Part shown: one piece after another, positions 1-9,771 of the stretch
Layout: each line of letters begins with the position of its first letter
Numbering within the stretch: position 1 is the first letter of the stretch
NCBI RefSeq assembly: GCF_009389715.1
Contig: NW_024068186.1
Location: forward strand, 80,286-144,285
From: Phoenix dactylifera
Lineage: Eukaryota; Streptophyta; Magnoliopsida; Arecales; Arecaceae
Direction of reading: 5' to 3'
Length of the DNA: 64,000 nt
Notes under the pieces: generated by a model
Told to the model about the DNA's origin: nothing
Databases searched by the model: none
Seen by the model: only the letters and a program-made list of their open reading frames with translations
Translations under genes and position numbers: made by a program

Positions 1-1338
1 AGACTTGTAGCTAAGGGATACAATCAAGAAGAAGGAATAGATTTTGATGAGACATTTGCTCCTGTAGCTAGATTAGAGGCTATCAGATTGCTTCTGGCAT
101 TTGCATGTTTCATGGATTTTAAATTATATCAAATGGATGTGAAGAGTGCATTCTTAAATGGTATTATTGAGGAGGAAGTATATGTAGAACAACCTCCAGG
201 ATTTGAAAATCATGAATTGCCAAATCATGTGTTTAAACTACATAAGGCATTATATGGATTCAAGCAAGCACCTAGGGCTTGGTATGATCGACTAAGTAAA
301 TTTCTGCTTGAAAATGATTTTTGTAGAGGAAATGTAGATAAAACTTTATTCATCAAAAGAAAGGACAAAAATCTATTAGTGGTGCAAATATATGTAGATG
401 ACATAATCTTTGGTGCCACTAATGATACTCTATGCAAAGAATTCGCTGATTTAATGCATGGAGAATTTGAGATGAGTTTGATGGGAGAACTAAGCTTCTT
501 TCTAGGATTACAAATCAAACAAACCAAAGAAGGCATTTTTATTCATCAAACTAAGTATACAAAGGAAATACTGAAGAAGTTTGGGAATGAAAATCATAAG
601 GGAATTGGCACTCCAATGAATCCTATTAGTAAGCTAGACAAAGATGAAAAAGGAAAAAGTGTTGATATTAAGCTCTATAGAGGACTAATTGGATCCTTGC
701 TCTATCTTACTGCTAGTAGACCCGACATTGTATTCAGTGTAGAGATATGTGCTAGATACCAATCGGATCCTAAGGAGTCACATTTAAGTGCTGTTAAGAG
801 AATCCTTAGATACTTAAGAGGAACTACCACCATTGGATTATGGTACTCGAGAGACTCCTGTCTAGATTTGCTTGCATATTCAGATGCTGACTTTGCTGGA
901 TGCAAGTTAGATAGGAAGAGCACAAGTGGCACATGTCAATTCTTAGAAAATAACTTAGTATCATGGTTTAGTAAGAAGCAGAACTCAGTGGCACTATCCA
1001 CAGCTGAAGCTGAATACATAGCTGCTGGTAGTTGTTGTGCTCAAGTATTATGGCTCAAGCAACAACTAGAGGACTATGGAGTCAAACTAGATAATATTCC
1101 TATTAAGTGTGATAATACTAGTGCTATCAATCTCACTAAAAATCCAGTTCAGCACTCTAAAGCCAAACACATAGAAATAAGGTACCATTTTATTAGGGAT
1201 CATGTGCAAAATGGAAATGTATGTATTGAGCATATATGCACGGAAAAACAATTGGCCGACATATTTACCAAACCATTGAGTGAAGATAGATTCTGTATGC
1301 TCAGGAGGGAATTAGGCATATGTGATCCTTTTTATTAA
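1..1338 (+). CDS. Sirevirus-type copia pol, 3' part: reverse transcriptase and RNase H (5' end outside window)
   Basis: The frame is open from base 1 to a TAA at 1336-1338, giving 445 codons of a polyprotein C-terminus. It holds the second half of the reverse transcriptase, with the catalytic YVDD at about 391-402, followed by a copia RNase H with the DAD-F-A-G signature near 883 and the STAEAEY signature near 1000. These enzymes copy element RNA into DNA in cytoplasmic virus-like particles. No stop or frameshift interrupts the frame. Bases 1-189 appear identical to 8928-9116 in the next copy, so the copies are young relatives. Lineage (Sirevirus) is inferred from the pol sequence and from the extra ORF and long purine-rich 3' region downstream. 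Confidence 0.9.
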   Translation, partial: RLVAKGYNQEEGIDFDETFAPVARLEAIRLLLAFACFMDFKLYQMDVKSAFLNGIIEEEVYVEQPPGFENHELPNHVFKLHKALYGFKQAPRAWYDRLSKFLLENDFCRGNVDKTLFIKRKDKNLLVVQIYVDDIIFGATNDTLCKEFADLMHGEFEMSLMGELSFFLGLQIKQTKEGIFIHQTKYTKEILKKFGNENHKGIGTPMNPISKLDKDEKGKSVDIKLYRGLIGSLLYLTASRPDIVFSVEICARYQSDPKESHLSAVKRILRYLRGTTTIGLWYSRDSCLDLLAYSDADFAGCKLDRKSTSGTCQFLENNLVSWFSKKQNSVALSTAEAEYIAAGSCCAQVLWLKQQLEDYGVKLDNIPIKCDNTSAINLTKNPVQHSKAKHIEIRYHFIRDHVQNGNVCIEHICTEKQLADIFTKPLSEDRFCMLRRELGICDPFY

Positions 1339-1530
1339 AGAAATATAAAAGGGAGATAGTAGTCTCATGATACATTCCTCTAATTTCAAAAATCCCATGA
1401 AACATGAGTCAAATTTGTTATCTATAGATTTCTTACTCATGTATCATTGTTCCATAAAGAGTTTATAAGGATTGGAAGCAAGAAAAACTTTTTAGAAGCA
1501 AAAAGGAAGAGAAAAGAAAATTTCTGCACT

Positions 1531-1602
1531 TGGGTCGACCCAACCCAGAACATGGGTCGACCCAACGTTGAGTCGACCCAAGAAAAATCTTGAGTCGACC
1601 CA
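1531..1602. repeat. Cluster of GTCGACCCA palindromic sites ahead of the env-position ORF
   Basis: Four copies of the site lie in 72 bases, two of them the perfect 12-base palindrome TGGGTCGACCCA and two the variant GAGTCGACCCA. The same motif fills the U3 part of the LTRs in this family. It sits about 150-220 bases upstream of the ATG of the downstream ORF. A regulatory role is inference. Confidence 0.75.
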
Positions 1603-1748
1603 ACGTCGGGACCCCACTGTTAAAAGGGGGCCCGAGAGCACATCTAGGGCACTGTTTGCCCTTTGTCTTCTTCCGAAAAGACTAGCTCCCACTCTCCAAT
1701 CTCCACTAAACTCCTCCAAACAGTAGATTTCCTAAGGATCTTGGAGAA

Positions 1749-2921
1749 ATGGGACCCAAACGAGCCGTAGCCAAGAGATCCGGAAGAGTGACCCGGGTCC
1801 AACCAGAGGAAAGGCACCCTACCGAGCCTTCTCCCGTGTCTCCAAGACGTGAGGCACGTGCGGAGGTCCCTCCTCCTCCTTCTCCCTCAGTGATCCTTGC
1901 AAGATTTGCGGGGAGGCCGGTTACTACCGGGAGAAGGATCCATTCGGAGTTTTTCAATCAAGAAGGGTTTCAGATTTGGGAATGGATCCAAAGACAAGGT
2001 TGGGAGTATCTTTGCTCCCTAGATGTGGTCATCTACCCCGGGTTGGTACAAGAGTTCTATGCCTTCCTCAAGACTGGTATGGGAGGGCTTGTGTCGGAAG
2101 TTCGAGGGGTTCGGATCCGTGTGTCCGAGGAGAGCTTGAGTGAGTTACTACACCTACCCTGCATAGGAGCCACTCCGGAGAGGCCAGAAGACAAAATGAG
2201 AGCTCTGCAATTGATCATGGAAAACGAGAACTTCGATTTTTCTCAGAAGGTAATAGCTAGTTCTCTTTCCGCTGAGATGAGGTTATTGCTCAATATGATA
2301 AATAGGATTTTATTTCCGAAGACCGGGAGATTTGATCTCATCTCAGAGCGAGATCTAGCAGTTATGGAGTGTATGATTCGGGGGACTCCTCTAAATCTTC
2401 CGGCTATGATATTAAGGCAGATGAGGAAGGTGATGTGCAGCAACAGGGTATCACTACCTTATGGTATGATACTTACATTGATCTTCCGTCAGCATGGTTT
2501 ACCTCTTGAGGAGGAGGCATCCAAGAGTCTGCATCACACGGACACGTACACTGCACGGACACTCATACGCATGGGATATGCGAAAGTGAACGGGCAGTGG
2601 ATTCACACCGGTGCAGGCATTCAGGGTGAGGCACCAGAGGGAGAGGCACCAGAGGATGAGGATGAGGAGCCTATGGATCATCCTACTGTACCCTCAGAGG
2701 CTGGACCATCGTCATCCGCTCCTTCGACAGATACGGATGACTTCTGGAGCAGGATGACAGAGCTCATGACAGCTCAGGCGAGGACTATTACTGACGGGCT
2801 CACGAGCCGATTGGACGCCCGGTTGGATGTCATGTCTGCTGAGATCAGTGATCTGAGGCAGCAGATAGGAGCACTCCGGAGAGAGAGAGACACATGGACC
2901 GTCTGTGCCACAGGCTGCTGA
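1749..2921 (+). CDS. Sirevirus env-position ORF, putative plant transposon protein (Transposase_32-like) with C-terminal coiled coil
   Basis: The ORF of 390 codons starts at an ATG 410 bases after the pol stop, in the place where Sireviruses carry an extra env-like ORF. The N-terminus (about 1-60) is basic and proline-rich. Residues of about 65-290 resemble the plant retroelement domain catalogued as putative plant transposon protein, with the W-E-W, F-Y-A-F-L and L-L-H-L-P motifs. An acidic stretch at about 295-325 precedes a heptad-like coiled coil at the end (about 350-380). I see no signal peptide or membrane segment, so the envelope label is positional only. After the TGA a shifted frame stays open to a stop at about 3053 with a basic, Q/P-rich tail, which suggests a small frameshift near 2900. 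Function is unknown. Confidence 0.7.
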   Translation: MGPKRAVAKRSGRVTRVQPEERHPTEPSPVSPRREARAEVPPPPSPSVILARFAGRPVTTGRRIHSEFFNQEGFQIWEWIQRQGWEYLCSLDVVIYPGLVQEFYAFLKTGMGGLVSEVRGVRIRVSEESLSELLHLPCIGATPERPEDKMRALQLIMENENFDFSQKVIASSLSAEMRLLLNMINRILFPKTGRFDLISERDLAVMECMIRGTPLNLPAMILRQMRKVMCSNRVSLPYGMILTLIFRQHGLPLEEEASKSLHHTDTYTARTLIRMGYAKVNGQWIHTGAGIQGEAPEGEAPEDEDEEPMDHPTVPSEAGPSSSAPSTDTDDFWSRMTELMTAQARTITDGLTSRLDARLDVMSAEISDLRQQIGALRRERDTWTVCATGC

Positions 2922-3053
2922 GTCAGAAATATCGGCACAGAGTCATCCCGCTCATCGTGCTCCACGCCAGACACAGTCTCACCAGGCTCGACCTCCCCTC
3001 GCCACGTATGCTAGGAGGATGAGGACTAGATCCCAGCCATTAGATTCCCCCTA

Positions 3054-3882
3054 GGCTGATCTTAGCGTCTATGTTTAGAGCCTAGGCTAGATATCTAGTT
3101 CTCACATGTATCTTGCTTTTCTCTTATGTATCTTGTTTTTATCTTATGTATCTTTAAATCTTGATTAAGGAACATTGTATCTGTCTTTGTTTTTGACATG
3201 AATGTATGAAAATGTTCCTATTTTGATCAATGAAGTTTGAAGTTTATTATTTATTGCATCTTTTCCCATATATATATTTTTGATGATAACAAAAAGGGAG
3301 AGAAGAAAAGAAAGAGTATTTAAGAAAAGAAAGAGTATTAAGAAAAGAAAGAGTATTCAATTTAAGTAAAGAAAGAGTATTTTATTTAAGAAGTAAAGAA
3401 AGAGTATTAATTTTGGGAGAAGTAAAGAAATATAACAAAAGGGGAGAAATAAAGATAAAAGTTATGTAAAGAAAAGAGAAATAAATGGGCAAACAAATTG
3501 AAAATCATATAAGAAAGCTTATACATCTAAGGGGGAGCAATTTGTAACAATGAAATTGACTAAATCAAAAATTTCCATCAAAGTTCAGAATTTGGCACAT
3601 ATAAATTCAGAATTTGGCACGCACCTCTCGCACCCCGATACATAACCTGAAACTCAGAGTTTATCTCCAATTTTTGAAGTTTCATTGCTAATGAATTATA
3701 AATGAAAGGGGGAGCAATTCAAAAAGTCAAATTGGCAACATTTGAATGATATAGGGGGAGATTTCACAAGTATATATGAAAAGCTGAAATTCAGCAATTT
3801 AATCCCTTTTATAAACTGATTTTAAAGACAAGTATCAATAGACTTATACTCTTTATTTTGTAATCATCAAAAAGGGGGAGAT
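3054..3882 (+). other. Sirevirus 3' untranslated region with repeated polypurine tracts
   Basis: No gene is visible. From about 3285 to 3480 the strand is almost purely purine, with repeats of AAAGAAAGAGTATT and GGGAGAAGTAAAG. Further GGGGGAG tracts occur near 3530, 3710 and 3755. The last one (AAAAAGGGGGAGAT, about 3869-3882) directly abuts the LTR and is the plus-strand primer site. Multiple polypurine tracts are a reported hallmark of Sireviruses. Confidence 0.8.
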
Positions 3883-4130
3883 TGAGGATGATAGTGTTAT
3901 TTTGATGATTAACAAGCAATTATCTAGAGTATGCTATAAGTTAAATTGATACTTCATTTATAAGTTCATTACTCTCAGTATATTTGGTTAATTGAAAATA
4001 GATACATGACCTTGTTCATTTGAATGAATCTAACCTTGAGAATGCAGCAAAGTGTGGATTGGGTCAACCCCGGCACATCAAGAAATCATTTGGCACACTC
4101 CTGCAAAAATGGCACAAATGAACAGTGAGT

Positions 4131-4526
4131 TGGGTCGACCCAAGGTAAGCATGAGTCGACCCAACCTTGAAGAACCTCAAAAACACAACTGAAGAATGCT
4201 CTCTGGATTTACTGAGAGGGTCGACCCAAACAGTGGTTGAGTCGACCCAAGCTTGAGTCGACCCAAACCCTGAGAGGGTCGACCCAAAGGCAAGACAGAA
4301 AGACAGACAGAAATTGGTTCTCTGGAATTACTGAGAGGGTCGACCCAAGAAGAAGTTGAGTCGACCCAAGTGGACTTTGAGTCGACCCAAAGAATGGTTG
4401 GGTCGACCCATGGGAAGGAAGGCTGAAATTGAAGTTTCTGTGGTTTCTGAGAGGGTCGACCCAAGGAATGTTTGAGTCGACCCAAGGCAAAGTTGGGTCG
4501 ACCCAAGGACAGGTTGAGCCGACCCA
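4131..4526. repeat. U3 palindrome array, about 13 GTCGACCCA sites
   Basis: By eye there are about 13 copies of (T)GRGTCGACCCA plus one degenerate copy (GAGCCGACCCA), spaced roughly 12-75 bases, ending about 120 bases before the TATA-like box. Comparable arrays occur at about 11527-12004 and 59812-60240. The core is self-complementary, so each site reads the same on both strands. Confidence 0.85.
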
Positions 4527-4644
4527 AACACGGGCTGAACAGTAACGGCTAGTTCTGCAACTGTACTTTTTGTCCTTCCCAAGGTGAGTAACGGCTAGTT
4601 TTTCAAATCTAACCATTGGGACTTGTCCTAAGAAGGTGGGAAGC

Positions 4645-4652
4645 TATTTAAA
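4645..4652 (+). promoter_or_regulatory. LTR TATA-like box TATTTAAA
   Basis: The sequence is kept at the same place in the LTRs at 12124-12131 and about 60358-60366, each followed by a conserved CTATTCATCAGAG-like region that is the likely start of R. The start site itself is inferred. Confidence 0.6.
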
Positions 4653-4958
4653 GGGGCACTATTCATCAGAGAGAACAACTTTTGAGTTGAATATCAAAGA
4701 GTACCCAAGAATACAAAAGTGCCCTAATCTTCTTCATCAAGAGCTTCATTCAAGAATCAAAGAAAGAGATTGAGCAGATTCAAAGAGGCATCAAGAGCTC
4801 CATCCCCCTTAAAGAGTGAAGCATCCTTGACAAAGAAGAGCAAAGCGACTTCAAAGCGATAAATACTTTCTAACTCTTCCTTGTAGCTTATATTGTTTCA
4901 TATGCTCATTTAGGAGTTTGAATCTTTCCTTTTGTTATTAAACACTTTGTAAAGGTTC

Positions 4959-5148
4959 GTTGGTGAGCCCGCAAAACCAACAAAAGTTTTTGGTGAACCC
5001 GGAAAACCAAAGTGTATAGGTTCGTTGGTGAGCCCGTAAAACCAACAAAGGTTTTTGGTGAACCCGGAAAACCAAAGTGTATAGGTTCGTTGGTGAGCCC
5101 GTAAAACCAACAAAGGTTTTTGGATTGTGAGCCCGAAAAACAATCCAA
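4959..5148 (+). repeat. Array of six hairpins in the transcribed LTR leader
   Basis: Hairpins lie at 4959-4981, 4989-5011, 5024-5046, 5054-5076, 5089-5111 and 5120-5148. Each has a 6-9 bp stem and an 11-base loop of the form GARCCCGNAAA. Stems alternate GTTGGT/ACCAAC and TTTGGT/ACCAAA. The last has the 9-bp stem TTGGATTGT/ACAATCCAA. Changes on one arm are matched on the other. Confidence 0.85.
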
Positions 5149-5195
5149 CTGTAATCCGCGAGATTATAGTGAATTCCCAAGGGGACGCTTGGGGA

Positions 5196-5229
5196 GTGGA
5201 CGTAGGTGCTAAGGAGAGCACCGAACCAC
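5196..5229 (+). other. Conserved LTR stem-loop (GTGG...CCAC with inner GGTGCT/AGCACC)
   Basis: An outer 4-bp stem GTGG/CCAC encloses an inner stem GGTGCT/AGCACC with a six-base loop. It recurs in every LTR of this family in the window. Similar GTGGACGTAGG stem-loops are common in R-U5 of plant copia elements. Confidence 0.75.
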
Positions 5230-5428
5230 TATATATTGTTGTGTTTGTGTTGTGCTTGTGTTTTCATTTACTCTTGCATCATCTTCTACTCTTGCGTTAG
5301 TTTAACTCACTCAAATAGCTTAAGAAAGCGTCCACCGCACTTAATTAAGAAAACGTTTAAAGCACCAAAATTTAGAAGAAACCAATTCACCCCCCCCCCC
5401 CTCTTGGCTTGTCACCTTGGGCAACAAG

Positions 5429-5440
5429 TGGTATCAGAGC
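5429..5440 (+). other. Primer binding site, tRNA-iMet type
   Basis: TGGTATCAGAGC lies two bases after the LTR end, the standard initiator-methionine tRNA primer site for first-strand synthesis. Confidence 0.95.
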
Positions 5441-5489
5441 GAGGTGCTCTAATAGTGCTCATTGATCTAACAATCAAGAGTTAAAGATC

Positions 5490-7160
5490 ATGACAACCCA
5501 AGTGGGATGTGCAATGAGTGAGGGGCAATCCACAAATAGACCACCTCTATTTAATGGCACAAACTACACATATTGGAAAGCTAGAATGAGGATATTCATT
5601 CAAGCTTCGGACTATGAACTGTGGCAAATCATCACTAGAGGACCTCACATACCCACACTTAACATAGATGGCACTATCATACCCAAACCAGAAATGGATT
5701 GGAATGAAAGTGATAGAAGATTAGCACAGTTAAATGCAAAAGCTGTAAATACACTTTACTGCTCTTTAGATGTAAATGAATTTAATAGAATATCCACTTG
5801 CACCACCGCCAAAGAAATTTGGGATAGACTTGAGGTCACACATGAAGGGACCAATCAAGTTAAGGAGTCCAAGATAAACATATTAGTACACAAGTATGAA
5901 CTGTTTAAAATGGAATCTACTGAGTCCATAACTGATATGTTTACTCGTTTTACTAATATTATAAATGGGCTTAAAAGTTTAGGAAAGTCTTATTCTAACT
6001 CTGATTTGGTGCGTAAAATTCTCAGGTCTCTACCAAGGAATTGGGAGGCCAAGGTAACCGCTATTCAAGAGGCAAAGGACCTCAACACACTGCAGTTAGA
6101 GGAGCTCCTAGGATCTCTCATGACCCATGAGTTGACAATGAGGCAAAATTCAGAAGATGAGGTCAAGAGAAGAAAACCCATTGCCCTAAAGACTACCACC
6201 CCTAGACAACAAACTGAATCGGAAGATTCAGATGATGATGAAGATATTGATGAAGAAGGGATGGCAGTGCTTGGGAGAAAATTCAGAAGATTCATGAGAG
6301 GTAAGAATAAGTTCCATAAAAAGAAACCCTTTCTTAAAGGTAACTCAAGCAAAGAAAAGGTTAAGGATAAGGAAAAAGAAAAGGAGACTCCCATTTGCTA
6401 TGAGTGTAACAAACCCGGGCATTATAAGATAGATTGCCCAGATTTGAAGAGGATGGCAAGAAAGTTGAAAAAGAAGAATTTTATGGCCGATTGGAGTGAA
6501 AGTGAGGAATCAAGTTCGGAGGACGAAGATCATCAAGACACGGCCCAAATATGTCATATGGCCAATGACGATGAGGTAGATTCTGAACTTGACTATGATT
6601 TTACTGTTGATGAATTGCATGATGCATTCTTAGAACTCACGGAAGAACATAAGAAAGTAATTAATAAAAATAAAGCTCTAAAAGAAGAAAATCAATCTCT
6701 CATTAAAGATAAGATAAAACTGTCTCATAACTATGAAACATTAAGTAGGAAACTTGAAAATGAAACCAAAAATCTAATTGCTGAAAATGTCAAGCTAAAA
6801 GAAGATGCTGAAAAATATAAATCTTTGGTAGATAGATTTACTCTTAGTTCTACCAAATTAAACTTGATTCTTGATAGCCAAAAAGCTGTATATGATAAGG
6901 CCGGTTTAGGGTATAGAACAAATAGGAAACAAAAACTCTTAAAGAATATTTTTGTGAAAGCTAAAAGGGAAAATATTACTTGTTATTGTTGTAATAAGAT
7001 AGGACATAGAGCATATGAATGTAATTTTAGAAAGTCTAGTCAAAACAGATCAAGTAATAATCAAAAGATAAAATTCAAGAAAGTTTGGGTTCCAAAAGGA
7101 ACATGGAGTACTAACCCTAAAGGACCCAACTTAGCTTGGGTACCTAAAGGTTCTTCTTGA
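5490..7160 (+). CDS. Sirevirus gag
   Basis: A 556-codon ORF starts 50 bases after the primer site. Residues of about 10-210 match the copia gag core (UBN2-type), which assembles the particle. A basic, acidic-patched linker follows, then a CCHC zinc knuckle (CYECNKPGHYKIDC, about residue 303) for RNA binding. A long lysine/glutamate-rich coiled coil lies at about 380-470, and a second knuckle (CYCCNKIGHRAYEC) at about 497. The frame ends in TGA at 7158-7160, with a second TGA at 7164-7166 before pol resumes in the same frame. Codons 362 onward plus both stops lie inside a possible intron (6576-7172). The stops could instead be nonsense mutations in a once continuous gag-pol. Confidence 0.88.
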   Translation: MTTQVGCAMSEGQSTNRPPLFNGTNYTYWKARMRIFIQASDYELWQIITRGPHIPTLNIDGTIIPKPEMDWNESDRRLAQLNAKAVNTLYCSLDVNEFNRISTCTTAKEIWDRLEVTHEGTNQVKESKINILVHKYELFKMESTESITDMFTRFTNIINGLKSLGKSYSNSDLVRKILRSLPRNWEAKVTAIQEAKDLNTLQLEELLGSLMTHELTMRQNSEDEVKRRKPIALKTTTPRQQTESEDSDDDEDIDEEGMAVLGRKFRRFMRGKNKFHKKKPFLKGNSSKEKVKDKEKEKETPICYECNKPGHYKIDCPDLKRMARKLKKKNFMADWSESEESSSEDEDHQDTAQICHMANDDEVDSELDYDFTVDELHDAFLELTEEHKKVINKNKALKEENQSLIKDKIKLSHNYETLSRKLENETKNLIAENVKLKEDAEKYKSLVDRFTLSSTKLNLILDSQKAVYDKAGLGYRTNRKQKLLKNIFVKAKRENITCYCCNKIGHRAYECNFRKSSQNRSSNNQKIKFKKVWVPKGTWSTNPKGPNLAWVPKGSS

Positions 7161-7172
7161 TCTTGATTGCAG
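6576..7172 (+). other. Putative 597-nt intron joining gag to pol
   Basis: The donor is GAG|GTAGAT and the acceptor is TTGATTGCAG|GTG after a T-rich stretch. The length is 199 codons, both borders fall between codons, and the segment contains both stops that separate gag from pol. Removing it gives a continuous gag-pol frame. The fourth copy of the family lacks this segment at the same two borders (junction at about 62238), apart from a one-base difference. Splicing is inferred, not shown. Confidence 0.5.
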
Positions 7173-9116
7173 GTGTGTCTTGCAGCTGATAAAATGAAAA
7201 AACGATGGTATCTAGATAGTGGCTGTTCAAGACACATGACCGGTGCCGAAGATCAATTTGTCACCTTGGAACCAAAGAAAGGTGGAGTAGTGACCTATGG
7301 AGACAATGGTAAAGGGTATATCATTGGAAAGGGTAAAATTTTCATTGCTCCATCTATTTTTATAGAAAATGTTTTATTAGTTAAGGGTTTGAAACATAAC
7401 CTTCTTAGCATAAGTCAATTTTGTGATAAAGGATTTAAAGTTACATTTGAAGCATCTGTATGCATAATCACAAATCCTAAAGATAATAGCATTGTACTTG
7501 TAGGACAAAGGCAAAGAAATATTTACTTAGTAGATCTTCATGAGTTAGGCAAGAAAAATGGTTTATGCTTAATTACTAATGAAGAAAAGAAAATTGAAAC
7601 TAGTTGGCTTTGGCATCGAAGATTAGGACATGCTAGTATGGAATTAATATCAAAACTAGTTAAGAAGGAATTAATAAAGGATGTGCCAAAATTAATTTTT
7701 GAAAAGGACAAAATATGTGGACCATGTTCATTGGGAAAACAAACTAAGTCATCTTTCAAATCGAAAAACGTAGTATCAACAACTAGACCATTTGAACTCA
7801 TACACATCGATTTATTTGGACCTACTAGAACTACAAGTCTAGGAGGAAAGAAATATGGACTAGTTATTGTTGATGATTTTTCAAGGTATACATGGGTTTC
7901 ATTTTTGGCACATAAGAATGAAGCATTTTCAGAATTTTTGAAACTATATAATAAAATCATAAATGAAAAGAAACTCACCTTAGTAGCCATTCGAAGTGAT
8001 CATGGTACTGAATTTGAAAATCAACACTTCGAGAAATTTTGCACTAAAAATGGAATATCACATCAATTTTCAGCACCTAGAACGCCTCAACAAAATGGGG
8101 TTGTTGAAAGAAAAAATAGGACATTGGCAGAAATGGCACGCACAATGTTGTGCGAGTCAAATCTTCCAAAGTACTTTTGGGCTGAAGCTATAAACACCTC
8201 TTGCCATATTCTAAATCGAGTTTTAATACGACCTATAACTAAGAAAACTCCTTATGAACTTTGGAAGAATAAGAAACCAACTGCAAAATATTTTAAAGTG
8301 TTTGGATGTAGATGTTTTATCTTAAATAATGGCAAGGAGGACTTAAGTAAATTTGATGCCAAGTCAGATGAAGGTATCTTCTTAGGATACTCCACATCTA
8401 GCAAGGCATACAGAGTATTCAACAAAAGAACCTTAGTAGTAGAAGAGTCAGTCAATATTATATTTGATGAGTCTGATAGTGAGTCTGCTAGGAAAGAAAA
8501 TACTATTGATGATGATACAGGAATTATCGACTTTGAAAAGTTGAAAATTGATGACGTGCCAAATCAAGATAAGGGAGATGATTGCGTGCCACCACAACCC
8601 CAAGACGTGCCAAAAGAATGGAGGTATGCACATGGACATCCTAAAGATTTAATCATTGGTGATCCATCTCAAGGGGTAAGAACTCGATCATCTCTTAGAA
8701 ATTTAAATGATTATCTTGCTTTCGTTTCACAATTAGAACCTAAAACTTATGAAGAGGCTGAAAAAGATACTAACTGGATAAATGCCATGCAAGAGGAATT
8801 AAATCAATTTAAAAGAAGTAATGTATGGGCATTAACTGAAAGACCAAAGCATAATTCAGTAATTGGAACAAAATGGGTATTTAGAAATAAATTAGATGAA
8901 AATGGATTAGTTATAAGGAATAAGGCTAGACTTGTAGCTAAGGGATACAATCAAGAAGAAGGAATAGATTTTGATGAGACATTTGCTCCTGTAGCTAGAT
9001 TAGAGGCTATCAGATTGCTTCTGGCATTTGCATGTTTCATGGATTTTAAATTATATCAAATGGATGTGAAGAGTGCATTCTTAAATGGTATTATTGAGGA
9101 GGAAGTATATGTAGAA
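7167..9116 (+). pseudogene. Sirevirus pol: protease, integrase, start of RT; truncated by LTR junction
   Basis: The frame carries the aspartic protease DSG at 7215-7223, the GAG-pre-integrase and zinc-binding region (W-H-R-R-L-G-H near 7610), and a DDE integrase core at about 7795-8115 with TPQQNG and ERKNR. The integrase C-terminal region with K-x-F-G-C and FLGY follows, then the RT start (ANEEL-like region at about 8780 onward). The RT is cut at 9116, where the sequence switches to LTR sequence corresponding to 5103 onward, adding a short foreign tail ending at a stop at 9141-9143. Catalytic RT and all RNase H are missing, so this copy cannot replicate itself. Confidence 0.88.
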
Positions 9117-9441
9117 AAACCAACAAAGGTTTTTGGATTGTGAGCCCGAAAAACAATCCAACTGTAATCCGCGAGATTATAGTGAATTCCCAAGGGGACG
9201 CTTGGGGAGTGGACGTAGGTGCTAAGGAGAGCACCGAACCACTATATATTGTTGTGTTTGTGTTGTGCTTGTGTTTTCATTTACTCTTGCATCATCTTCT
9301 ACTCTTGCGTTAGTTTAACTCACTCAAATAGCTTAAGAAAGCGTCCACCGCACTTAATTAAGAAAACGTTTAAAGCACCAAAATTTAGAAGAAACCAATT
9401 CACCCCCCCCCCCCCCTCTTGGCTTGTCACCTTGGGCAACA
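9116..9441 (+). mobile_element. Sirevirus LTR 3' fragment (R/U5 end)
   Basis: It matches 5103-5426 almost base for base, the C tract being about two bases longer, and ends in the same GGGCAACA. The first 1.2 kb of the LTR is missing. No primer site follows, so this is the outer right end of the truncated element. Confidence 0.9.
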
Positions 9442-9771
9442 ATGCTCCAATACTTTTATATCATGAAAGAACTTTGAAGTCATTAAGAATTAAGGATTCA
9501 ACATAATCTTATGTTTTTCGAGTATATAAGTTTTGATCTTTATCTGCTCTTATACTATACTCTAAAAATTAATTAGATTGCTCTCATGTTGCTATATACT
9601 TAATATATTAAAAAAAAAGGGTATTGGATTTTCATTCGTGCTTTCTTTGAATATTATTCTTGATACTCCTTGAAATAACTTGAAAAGGATTCCATCTACA
9701 CTTGATTTCAAAACTATCTTTAGAATCTACATTTAGAGATCACTTCTGGCTTACATCCTAAATATCTCATT
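9442..9771. other. AT-rich stretch with no recognisable gene
   Basis: About 330 bases lie between two Sirevirus pieces. There is no long ORF and no match to anything else seen in this window. It may be the original flank of the left element or lost internal sequence of the right one. Confidence 0.5.

Larger units (their letters stand above)
3883..5426 (+). mobile_element. Sirevirus LTR, shared by two element copies (1544 bp)
   Basis: The LTR starts TGAGGATGATAG after a polypurine tract and ends GGGCAACA just before a tRNA-Met primer site, so both ends are defined. It serves as 3' LTR of the element on its left and 5' LTR of the gag-pol on its right. U3 carries an array of GTCGACCCA palindromes (4131-4526), then a TATA-like TATTTAAA at 4645-4652. 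The transcribed part carries six short hairpins (4959-5148), a conserved stem-loop (5196-5229) and a C tract near 5391. The ORF over the 3' end (5206-5484) is a by-product of the LTR and is not called. Confidence 0.92.

Noticed and set aside
4959-5148. Regular repeats resembling a CRISPR array
   Set aside because: Units are contiguous hairpins in a plant LTR with no variable spacers and no cas genes.
5206-5484. ORF repeated at 9219-9506 with a hydrophobic N-terminus
   Set aside because: It is the translation of the LTR R/U5 end in both places and crosses the LTR border. No gene evidence.
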